Source: Plantago elongata (lineage: Eukaryota > Streptophyta > Magnoliopsida > Lamiales > Plantaginaceae). Taken from it: 22,933 bases of DNA. Shown here one piece after another: positions 1 to 8,602 of the stretch; within the stretch, counting starts at the first letter, position 1, and each line of letters opens with the position of its first letter. The stretch is taken from assembly GCA_036897095.1 (NCBI GenBank), contig JAYMSP010002684.1, forward strand, positions 1-22,933, read 5' to 3'. A program made the translations under genes and the position numbers. Under the pieces are notes generated by a model. It saw only the letters and a list, made by a program, of their open reading frames with translations, ran no database searches and was not told where the DNA came from.

Positions 1-200
1 CTGAGTTTCTGACGAAGCTGTAAATAGAAATGTTTTTTTTAAGAAGATAGGAGAGGAGGGAGGAAGAAGAGATTTGTGGTGGAAATGATGGCTATAAATA
101 CAACTCTGAGTTTCTGACGAAGCTGTAAATAGAAATGTTTTTTTTAAGAAGATAGGAGAGGAGGGAGGAAGAAGAGATTTGTAGTGGAAATGATGGCTAA
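1..200. repeat. 105-bp tandem duplication (two copies, first cut by window edge)
   Basis: Bases 1-95 and 106-200 are nearly identical, with one difference seen (gtgg against gtag near the end). The period is 105 bp, and the 10-bp spacer ends in ataaatacaact. The unit is purine-rich (aggagaggagggaggaagaagag) and carries a T8 run. The left edge may hide further copies. No coding sense is visible. Confidence 0.9.
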
Positions 201-540
201 ATGTGGTGGAAATGGTTGGGAGATGGTGGTGTTATTTTGTAGTTTTATTAAGGTTTAGGGAGTTTGATTTGGATGAATAATGTAATTTATGGAATGTTTG
301 AGTCTAATTTTTAGCAAAATGAAACTTTAAATTGCAATTGAGTTCAACTCTTTTTTTTTCCATTAAATTTTAGTTGTTCAACTCATAAAATAGATTTTGA
401 ACTTGGATGTTTTTGTTGTCAATTTGAGGGTTGAATTTGTTATTGGGCTAAATTGAAGAGGTACCTTATGCAATTCATCCTTTATTATTTGAATTTGTTA
501 CTGGATATGAACTTACATCGTCTCAATAATTAAATGGCGT
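201..540. other. AT-rich intergenic stretch, nothing recognised
   Basis: T- and A-rich sequence without a long open frame, splice-supported exon or clear repeat. It separates the 105-bp duplication from the inverted-repeat element that starts at 541. Confidence 0.5.
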
Positions 541-1224
541 TGTTAAACGCATGATCGTTTTTACTAAACGCATGACACATTATTATATACAAAAGGCCCA
601 ACAAATTTTATAAATATAGAATTAGTCCTATTTTTCGTAAAATTTATCAAATTATCACATCTCTGAAAATATATGAACGTATATACACTACGATACTATA
701 AGTAATGAAAATCAATATTATAAAATTATTACTTTATAAATAATGATGAATCTAAGATGTTTATATGTTATAATTCATAGTCGTAATCGATAATATTTGT
801 TTAATTGCTTAGTATAATTAAATTAACTAACTTTACACAAATAATATTTTTTTTAAAAATTGGTTCAAAATTGAACCGGGTCTGACCTGGTCCCGGTCAG
901 ATCGGAGCTATGAGCTCCGACAAATCTGGGCAGAGCTTTACAGGCTCCAACCAGCCTGGTCGAAGTAATTGTCGGAGCTCTGCCGGAGCTCCGATGATGG
1001 ATCTTCATGTTCTTCATTCTTTGTATTTTTTTAAAGTTTATTTGATTTATATGTTCAGATAATATGATTGATTCGAATAAACATGTTTAAATATTTTTTT
1101 AGGTAAAATAATAATTATTTAAAGTTATAGGATTAATTTGCTAAATACAATCGTTGTGGTATTGTTCGTAAATATATAAAAAAATCGCGTCTTGCATTTA
1201 GTAAAAATTGTCATGCATTTAACA
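541..1224. mobile_element. ~684-bp element with long imperfect terminal inverted repeats (MITE or foldback type)
   Basis: The left end begins TGTTAAACGCATGA and the reverse complement of the right end begins TGTTAAATGCATGA. Over the first 36 positions 30 match, and weaker similarity continues to about 90 bp (for example gaattagtccta at about 620 against aaattaatccta on the opposite strand near 1135). There is no transposase frame inside, so it is non-autonomous if it is a transposon. The centre (about 870-1000) is GC-rich and palindromic. I could not see a target-site duplication, so the class (Mutator-like, foldback or other) is open. Confidence 0.6.
902..994. repeat. Nested palindromes built on TCGGAGCT
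   Basis: The 8-mer TCGGAGCT occurs at 902-909 and 972-979 and its complement AGCTCCGA at 913-920 and 987-994. Each neighbouring pair forms a hairpin (loops of 3 and 7 nt), and the inner pair extends to 11 bp (AGCTCCGACAA at 913-923 with TTGTCGGAGCT at 969-979). It lies in the GC-rich core of the 541-1224 element. Confidence 0.85.
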
Positions 1225-1650
1225 TTCCTGCTAATAAAACGACATTGTTCTTCATGAGCGGCTGAGCACAAACTAATTAAACACAGACTCATTTGATTCA
1301 AGTTTTAATTGAACTCGAGCCAGCTAAAATTCATTATGAAAAACATATAAATTATATATTCATAAAAAATTCTCCGTATATATTGATTTGAACCTACCCA
1401 GTCTAATCGAGCTCCAATACTGCTAGAGCTAGACTCAAATCTTTTATCGAACGAGTTGAGATCGAACCTTATCAAAGTCGAGTGAAACTGAATCGGAACC
1501 TTACCTCGGACTCGGCCGGCATAATATTATTATCCTCATACTCTACATTTCATACTTGGTTTAATGTTCATCCGTTATCAAAGAGAATTCATTATATTTC
1601 TAAATTAGTATAAGCCATACGTTTCAATCTTGTTTTCTCATTTTATATTA
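1225..1650. other. Intergenic; degenerate dispersed repeat rich in cgag/gagc words
   Basis: Between 1265 and 1515 words such as actcgagcc, atcgagctcc, aacgagttgagatcgaacc and gtcgagtg recur. A similar texture appears at about 12060-12200. This resembles a widespread plant dispersed repeat, but boundaries and class cannot be fixed by eye. No gene is visible. Confidence 0.3.
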
Positions 1651-1960
1651 TGTTTGGAACGTGTGGGTTTGAGAACCTATGGAATTGTTGGTTGACGAGC
1701 ATTTAAAAACTATTTATTGTGTTGTGCATACATACTTTTTTTCAAATACTCATACACTCTTAAATTTACAAAAGTCGAAAAATTACGGGACGGATTGACA
1801 TGGCAATTAAATAGTCATGTGAATGATATTTTAGTGAAATTGTGTTTGAAATAGAATTAAAATGGAGTATTTAAAGTGTATTTTAGACCAAATCACTATT
1901 CATCGAATCAAATGAGACGATTTGAGTGTCATGCCAATCAACCCATACAATTCCAACACA
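1651..1960. mobile_element. Diverged MITE, relative of the copy at 15922-16083
   Basis: Bases about 1825-1915 match the interior of the 15922-16083 element: both contain an aaattgtgttt block, and aagtgtattttagaccaaat is followed by cactattcatcga, against aagtgtattttaggccaaat followed by cactgttcatcga. The ends (tgtttggaacgtgtgggttt at 1651 and the complement of the sequence ending at 1960, tgtgttggaattgtatgggt) are imperfectly inverted. This copy is longer and more decayed. The small open frame inside is incidental. Confidence 0.5.
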
Positions 1961-2641
1961 TTGATTCAGGGCTACTAAAGGTACAAAAACATTTGCCCTT
2001 TTATCTTAATATTACAAAATCTAATACTGAACAAGTTATTAAAGTAATCAATCAACAACGTTCCTCTTTTATATGCTAAAATATTCTGAGGACTAAAAGA
2101 GTACAAGCTACTTGATTGCTGAATCTAATTGCATTAAGTACGTGTTTACCAGTAAAAATTTAAAACTAGACCTAACAATCGTATAACTATTAACCAACTA
2201 CGAAGCGGAATAGTACAGTAAACGGAACATATTATAATATATTTAATTCAATTTTAACTAGTTTTATATTATTAAGTTTCTATTTCAACTTTTAATCCCT
2301 TAAATCAAAAACATATATATTTCACACTTAATTAAGTATCTTTATTATTAGTAAATATGCAAAGATAAGCCCTAGGTTAACACGGTGAAATTCGAAAATT
2401 TTATTGCATATTTGATCTTAATCCAATGACTATATAACGTAATTATGTAAACACGTAAATTAATACTGACTTGTCGCACTAACTTTCCAGACAACAGCTT
2501 TAAAGACTTAAATCTCTTTTTTGAATCCGTTCGTCAAGCATCTCGATCCGTTCATCATATATATGATATGTGGAGCCCAATAATATAATATGATTGACAT
2601 CCCGAACCTTGATATTCTCGGGCAATTAATTCTATCAAAAA
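1961..2641. other. AT-rich intergenic sequence, no feature recognised
   Basis: Low-complexity A/T sequence with frequent stops in all frames. Short palindromes such as catatatatgatatg near 2560 exist, but no gene, RNA or bounded repeat could be supported. Confidence 0.5.
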
Positions 2642-3119
2642 ATGTTAGAAGTTCTTGTTCGAAATTATACTAAACTATTTAGTGAGTATGATTATAAAGA
2701 ATTGAAGCATGGAGAAATATATTGTGTAGTTGCCGAGCAAAGGCCAGAACAAAAGATGAAGAAGACGTATCCTATATTAGCCAAGCTTAGGGAAAACCTA
2801 GATGGTACATATGATCACACGGATCATATTATAGAGGAAAATCTGGACTTTAAGTCCAACACCATGAAGCGTCCTAGCCCAAATGGTTTCTTCTCTTATT
2901 GTTAAGAGAGAGATTGATGGTTCAAAATTCATGATGTTCAGCTTATTGGCCTTCCTCCCTCGTACACTTTTATACTTAAATCTCATTCTAAATTTATTCA
3001 AATAAACAATTTTACTTTAATTAATTAAATTAAATTTAATCCAATTAATCTTTCTTCTAATATAAATTAAAATCTAATTTAATTCATAAACTTTCTAGAA
3101 GTATAATAATTAACTAAGT
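2642..3119. other. Possible decayed retroelement sequence with an 87-codon open frame
   Basis: An open frame of 87 codons (2642-2905) starts MLEVLVRNYTKLF and ends in a run without recognisable motifs. It matches no family I know. The downstream DNA (from 2990) is very AT-rich and leads into the 178-bp duplication. Its position among repeats makes transposon debris more likely than a gene, but this is inference. Confidence 0.25.
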
Positions 3120-3474
3120 CCGATAATCTAATTTGACTTATTAATTATTTCTATTAAATAGATTAATTCTCAATAATGGTAAATTAAATATTCATTAATT
3201 CAATTAATATTTTAATTCACTCTAATACTCGAATAGTAGAATAATTACCTTGTTGTGTGACCATAGGGCCTTATGTAAGTAAGCACTAATATAATTACCG
3301 ATAATCTGATTTGACTTATTAATTATTTCTAGTAAATAGATCAATTCTCAATAATGGTAAATTAAATATTCATTAATTCAATTAATATTTAATTCACTGT
3401 AATACTCGAATGGTAGAATAATCACCTTATTGTGTGACCATAGGGCCTTATGTAAGTAAGCACTAATATAATTA
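3120..3474. repeat. 178-bp direct tandem duplication
   Basis: Bases 3120-3297 and 3298-3474 are direct copies with roughly ten differences and a one-base length change. Both begin ccgataatct and end cactaatataatta, and both carry the sequence tgtgaccatagggccttatg. There is no spacer, so the arrangement is truly tandem. The two copies have had time to diverge modestly. Confidence 0.92.
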
Positions 3475-3493
3475 AGGTTTAGGTAAAATCCTA

Positions 3494-3730
3494 GACAATT
3501 TACCGAACACTCTTTTTTTTAATTATTATTGAACATGAAATATAGCATTACAATTACAATTGTTGAACAAGATGAATTTATCAATCGATTTTAGATGCAA
3601 ATCACCATTAATCTCTATTTAGATAATATAATCACCCATTTCGGGGAATCGAACCCGTGACCTCATGTTTATGGGGTGTCTCAGCTTGCCACTCGGCTAC
3701 AAACGCTTTGACGATTTACCCAACACTCTT
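3494..3730 (-). mobile_element. tRNA-derived SINE with 21-bp target-site duplications
   Basis: Read on the minus strand, the element starts near 3709 with a tRNA-like head. An A box, TAGCCGAGTGGC, lies at 3699-3688 and a B box, GGTTCGATTCC, at 3655-3645. It ends in an A-rich tail (the T run at 3512-3520 on the plus strand). The flanks 3494-3514 and 3710-3730 are 21-bp direct repeats with two mismatches. Length is about 195 bp. Box spacing and duplications are typical of Pol III-derived SINEs. The head does not fold into a full tRNA, because the acceptor ends do not pair. Confidence 0.85.
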
Positions 3731-4646
3731 AATACATAAGGAATAACGTTTGAAAAGATTGCAAACCACCTATAATGTATAGCTCATGATGATACGGTCA
3801 TTTCATTCGCGAACGCTCGATTAAGTCTAGAACTTGAATTAAATTCGTGTCTGTTCCAATAACATAATCATTTTATCTCATTCTACTAATTGATTCAATA
3901 ATATTTGAACACCATTCCAAATATATCTTGATTTGGCCAACGAATTTGATCAAACTAGTTATGAGAAGTAAAGTGTCCCCTCCAAGTCTATTTCGAGGAA
4001 TGAATCATATCTTGGTTCGACTGCTACTAACATGTGTTTCGTGATGTGCCCAACACATGTCGTATCTACCCGTATGAGGAGTTCAATCATTGGTCATGGT
4101 CAAAGCACACACATCCACACATATAATAAGTATCAACCTCAAGTCAAAGGACTATTGCATCACCGTACAAACCGTTACTTCCGTAGACACGTAAATAGAT
4201 TACATCAAACGGTTTCTTGGCTGGGTATACCAACACTCTCAAAAGTGTCCATGTGTTCATCATGGATTATCAAGTGATTCGTAGTCGTAAGAACTACTAC
4301 ACTATCAAAGGATATAATGCAGATCACATGTCAATCTCCAATGCATCATCAATATCCATTTTCGATGATCATTAATTGGGGCAATTTTAGAGTTATGTTA
4401 TGTAACTCAATATCTCACATTCTTAGTGATAACATAAATCTCATGGGAACACATATCTAAACAATTACAGACAAACAGATAATAATATTTACATATTTTA
4501 ATGCTTATTTATAGATGAACAATAATCCTAAATAAATGTTGAATCGAATATGTATATTTGTGCTTAATCGATTGTCTCTAGGACATATATACTTTCATTT
4601 ATTACCAATCATTTTCTTAGTAATTTATTATTATCTTTATTACATT
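3731..4646. other. Intergenic, probably decayed retrotransposon-related DNA
   Basis: Moderately complex sequence without a supported coding exon. The 81-codon open frame at 4032-4277 has no recognisable domain. The texture (long non-coding, moderately GC, stop-ridden) resembles untranslated parts of plant LTR elements, but I cannot show boundaries or motifs. Confidence 0.25.
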
Positions 4647-4930
4647 TGTAACGACCCGACCATTTGAACCGGTGTAATTTTTTTTATAGTATATGAATCA
4701 ATGCAGTTACTCATTGACAGTTCTACGGGTGATATGATGGTTCAACACTATCAACATATATACTTTCCCCCGTACGTTGTCATCATTTGTGTACGAGCCG
4801 AGAGTCTTTTCAATTAATTTTATATTTTAAAATTACTTCAGAACAAACACGCTTAACTCTGAAATTCTTCTAGGCAAATTTTTATAAAAGAAAGGTAACA
4901 CCAGATTAATATGATTAACCTACTCAATTC
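4647..4930 (+). mobile_element. Possible remnant of a Ty3/gypsy-type LTR
   Basis: The stretch begins tgtaacgacccgacc, a form common at the 5' end of plant gypsy LTRs. It is followed by blocks such as acacgcttaactctgaaatt that I associate with the same LTR type. No matching second LTR, primer-binding site or gag/pol frame is present, and the 3' boundary is unclear. The identification rests on remembered sequence style only. Confidence 0.3.
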
Positions 4931-5087
4931 CTTTAAAAATTTTAGAGTATATTATGGATAATTATATAATTGTATATTAATTCCCGCGTTTACTGGAATA
5001 GTGACTGAGTGAGTAATTACCAGTAGCCTGTCGGATTGTAGCAGGCCGGCAATAGATTACTACAATAATTAAGACAAAAGGATCAAC

Positions 5088-5094
5088 ATAAATA
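5088..5094 (+). promoter_or_regulatory. TATA-like box of the PIRL gene
   Basis: ATAAATA lies about 100 bp before the ATG at 5195. A start site near 5120 would give a short pyrimidine/CA-rich leader of about 75 nt, typical of plant genes. Not proven. Confidence 0.45.
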
Positions 5095-5194
5095 CAGCAT
5101 GTCATCAGTGTTATCCAAACTTCCAAGTTAACTTACCAATTACCACCAACATTTCCTACTCAATCAATCATCCTACTCACTCACCCGCCAATCT

Positions 5195-7717
5195 ATGGCT
5201 TCCTCCGCAAGCACCACCACTCCTCCACCAGCCTACGCGGCGGCGATCGAGTCAATCACCACCGTCTACCGATTACTCCCTCCTCGACCCTCCCTCGACG
5301 AAATTCAAGCCGCCAATTCCGTCCTAGACTCTGTTCAAACAGAACAAAACCACCAATTGGACCTCATTTCCTCCCAATTGCCTGACGATGTGCCTCCAGA
5401 GATCTTCTCGGTCATGCAGGAAGTCAAGCGAGCCATGGTTATGTTCCGGAGCCACGAGCAGCGTAGAGAGGCCGAGTATTTGGTTGAGCTCGACAGATTC
5501 TTCCAGGTGTTTGATCAGCTCATTCAGAAGGCTTCTGATCTCGTTTCTGCTGATGGTTATGGTGAGGAGGAGTCTAGAGGTTTTAAGAGTGATCATGAGA
5601 TTCAAACTGTTGATGTGATGATTAGTGATGTGGATAGTGGTGAGGGTTCGAATTTGAGGCCTCAAACTAGTTCTAAACCGGTGACTACTTTGCCATCAGG
5701 TTCGAGTTTGATTCGATTCTGTTGTTGGATAATCAAAATGCCTATGTTCTTAATTTTATAACGTGGAGGATTTTATTGATAATATATGTCCGTCTTTAGA
5801 TAAGTTATCACAAGACTTATTAGGATTTATATATTAGTTAGGCTATGTTCGTAAGCTAGCTGAAGTCTATGAGGAGTGAGGAGGCTAGTACCTACAAGGC
5901 TACAACCTAATATGCTAGCTGAAATTGATGTTTGATTTGATAAACGAGCTGAATTTAAAGTAACTGTTTAGTATATTAGCTGATATACTAGTTCAAATGC
6001 TTTAATAGTGAATATAAAAACAAATCAGCTACTGGTTTTCGTGTTATTAATGTATTTTGGTCAAATATGTTAATCTAGCTGATAAGCTTGCTTGACATAA
6101 ACGAAGCTTAAAGTGGACATACCTTGAGGGATCATTTTGTCCTGGTAGAAGTTGTTGCTGGTGTTATGAGTAGCAGCAGCATGAAGTTCTGGTAATCATT
6201 TGATTTTGGTTTCCAATCTGTATGTATGGGCTCTGCAAATTAATGGAAGTTGTGAGAAATTATGATCAGTTATACTTTCACTTTTGTTCGAGAATTGCTA
6301 AGTGCAGAACTAGGTAACTTTGGAGTAAATAGGATCACTGATCAATGATTTTTTTTAAGAAAGTAAATAAGTAATCACTGATGAGCTTTGAGCAGGATCT
6401 TAGGCTCTTAGCTGCAAGTACATATATAGAACATTGAGAATATATTTAAGTAGATTTCGATGTATTGAGTTCTCTACATGTCTGTTTCCAGGAGACGAGA
6501 AGCTTAACTTGATGAAAGTGGCTGCAGCGATCGAGAGATCTGCCAAAGAAGGAGAAAGTGTTTTAGATTTTCGGGGTAAGCTAACGGACAAGGTTGAATG
6601 GCTTCCCTATTCTCTTGGAAAGCTAGCAACACTTACCGTATTATACATATCTGAAAACCAGATCATGGCTCTGCCTACATCAATAGGCAACCTCCATGCG
6701 CTTAAGAAGCTGGATGCCCGTGCTAACCAGCTCATAAACCTCCCTGCTACTTTTGGCGAGCTGCAGAACTTAACTGATCTTGACCTTTCAGCCAATAGGT
6801 TGAAAACACTTCCAGAATCATTTGGGGACTTGGGAAAGCTGACCGATCTTGATTTAAGTTCAAACCATTTCTCAAAGTTACCAAATGTAGTTGGTAATCT
6901 GGTTTCTCTGCAGAGGCTGAATGTGGAAACCAATGATCTTGAAGAACTCCCTCATGCGATTGGATCATGCTCGTCGCTTTTAGAACTGAGATTAGATTTC
7001 AATCAACTAAGAGCTCTTCCAGAAGCAATAGGGGAGCTTGAACTCTTGGAGATTCTTACCTTGCACTATAACAGGGTCAAGAGATTACCAACAACCATGG
7101 GAAATCTAATACGCCTGAGAGAGTTCGACATTAGCTTCAATGAACTTGAGAGCATAACTGAAACACTTTGTAGTGCAGTGAGCTTGGAGAAACTGAACGT
7201 TGGGAAGAATTTCGCAGACCTCAGAGTGTTGCCTGAATCACTTGGTAATCTGGAAAAGCTTCAAGAGCTTGATATCAGCTACAATCAGATAAAAGTTTTG
7301 CCTGATTCCTTTGGATTGTTGTCAAGGTTGAGAATTTTTAGATCGGATCAAAATCCCTTGGATGTTCCACCAAGGCATGTTGTGAAATTGGGTGCACAGG
7401 TATGTTAAAAGAGTTTTCTGCCTTGCAAAAAAAATTGCAGGAGCTTCTTTTTGGAGTATCAGTTTGGATACTTTTTAAGTTTTTAGTACTAACTTTTAGA
7501 TCTGCATGCAGTTGAACATGACTGTTGTCTTTTTTGCACCTACAACACTTGGACTGTTCAACGCAAATTCTTATCCCCATTTTAATTGTATCAGGCGGTT
7601 GTACAGTACATATCTGATCTTGCTGCAGGGAGGAATGTTAACCCTCGGCAGGGAAACACGAAAAGAGGGTTGTGTGCATATATATGCCCTATACTCTGCT
7701 TCGGCCTTGAGAGTTGA
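5195..7717 (+). CDS. PIRL: Plant intracellular Ras-group-related LRR protein (PIRL)
   Basis: Spliced from 5195-5699, 6492-7399 and 7595-7717 (1536 nt, 511 aa). Intron 1 begins gttcga and ends ttccag (phase 1, Ser-Gly junction); intron 2 is gtatgt...atcag (phase 0, Gln-Ala). The frame stays open across both junctions. Residues 1-168 form the N-terminal PIRL region, with YRLLPPRPSLDEIQAA near 25 and a helical, coiled-coil-like stretch. Residues about 205-460 are eleven 23-residue leucine-rich repeats of the form LPxSIGxLxxLxxLDLSxNxL, the Ras-group (Shoc2-like) type. The tail is AVVQYISDLAAGRN and then Cys-rich LCAYICPILCF. The length fits PIRLs (about 500-550 aa). No signal peptide or membrane segment is seen, so a cytosolic scaffold is expected. 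In Arabidopsis, family members act in pollen and gametophyte development. The subgroup resembles PIRL4/5/9; I cannot pick one. Confidence 0.93.
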
Positions 7718-8602
7718 TGAAATTTGTTTAATATGAAAGCAATCAAGAAAATCTTCCTTTGTTTATACTTTATAGGCCGAATTATGAGGGAGATGATTTG
7801 ATTATACTTTTTTTGTCAAGAACATATTCAGTGTTGAAATATAGCACCCCAAAAGACATCATTATTGTTTATATTTGCTCCTTCGGTTTGAAGTGTCCCA
7901 CTGGTATTTCTGTACAGAACACTGCATTGTATGTATCCATTTATATCATATGTAAAAATCTTAAATATACAGTAAACATTTACTTGTTACTCAGTAGAAA
8001 TACATTCTTTCTTATTTTTTTTTTTATGGCCTGGGTTATTCTTAGAATTTCTTGTATGGGTGCCACAACACATACAGGTTATTGAAGCGTGTGCTACAAC
8101 CCATGTTGCAGACAACGTGTAATTGTGTCTTGATGGATTAAATGCTAATGTGGGTAATAATCTTTGAACCGTGTTTCATATGCTTACAAAAGGATCTACA
8201 TGTACCATATTCTCACCTTGTCTGATGATCCTGCACAATGTAAAACAGCAACTGAGAGCTTCTTATTTGGTTTCTGTGAAGTTAAAGAATCAGCTGCTAT
8301 ATGCTCACATAACATCATAATCAGCGAGAACCAGAATCAGCTGCTATATGCTTCTTATTTTAGGACCTTAAGAATCAAAACAGAAAAGCCCACATATTAA
8401 GCTCACTACTTTGAGTGATCACCAGCATGCTGATCTTATACAGATGTCCAGCCAAAGATCTAAAGCATGTCTACAGATACAGCAGCCTAAATATAGTCTA
8501 ATCCTACAAACGCAGTACTCAGTTTGATCAATAACAATGATCATTTCATTCGTACTGCTGTGAAATGGAAAACAAGGAACTGCTGTAGCAAGCACCATCC
8601 AT
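7718..8602. other. 3' flanks of the two convergent genes (PIRL + and bS6 -)
   Basis: About 885 bp separate the PIRL stop (7717) from the bS6 stop (8603, minus strand). The region should hold both 3'UTRs. Open frames here (for example 7759-8085 and 8164-8400) lack any family resemblance and are hydrophobic or Lys/Ile-rich translations of AT-rich DNA. An agaatcagctgctatatgct word occurs twice (about 8287 and 8333), the second copy reading cagaatcagc. Confidence 0.5.

Noticed and set aside
3640..3710. tRNA gene on the minus strand
   Set aside because: A and B boxes are present, but the acceptor stem does not pair and flanking target duplications with an A-rich tail show a SINE.
4032..4277. 81-codon open frame
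   Set aside because: No recognisable motif; surrounded by repeat-like sequence.
5324..5665. 113-codon minus-strand frame under PIRL exon 1
   Set aside because: Antisense shadow of a coding exon supported by protein family and splicing.
6434..6491. ATG at 6434 as an independent start for the LRR protein
   Set aside because: The acceptor at 6491 restores the frame with exon 1, whose residues match the N-terminal region of PIRL proteins.
7759..8400. Small open frames between PIRL and bS6
   Set aside because: AT-rich hydrophobic translations in the expected 3' flanks, with no family resemblance.
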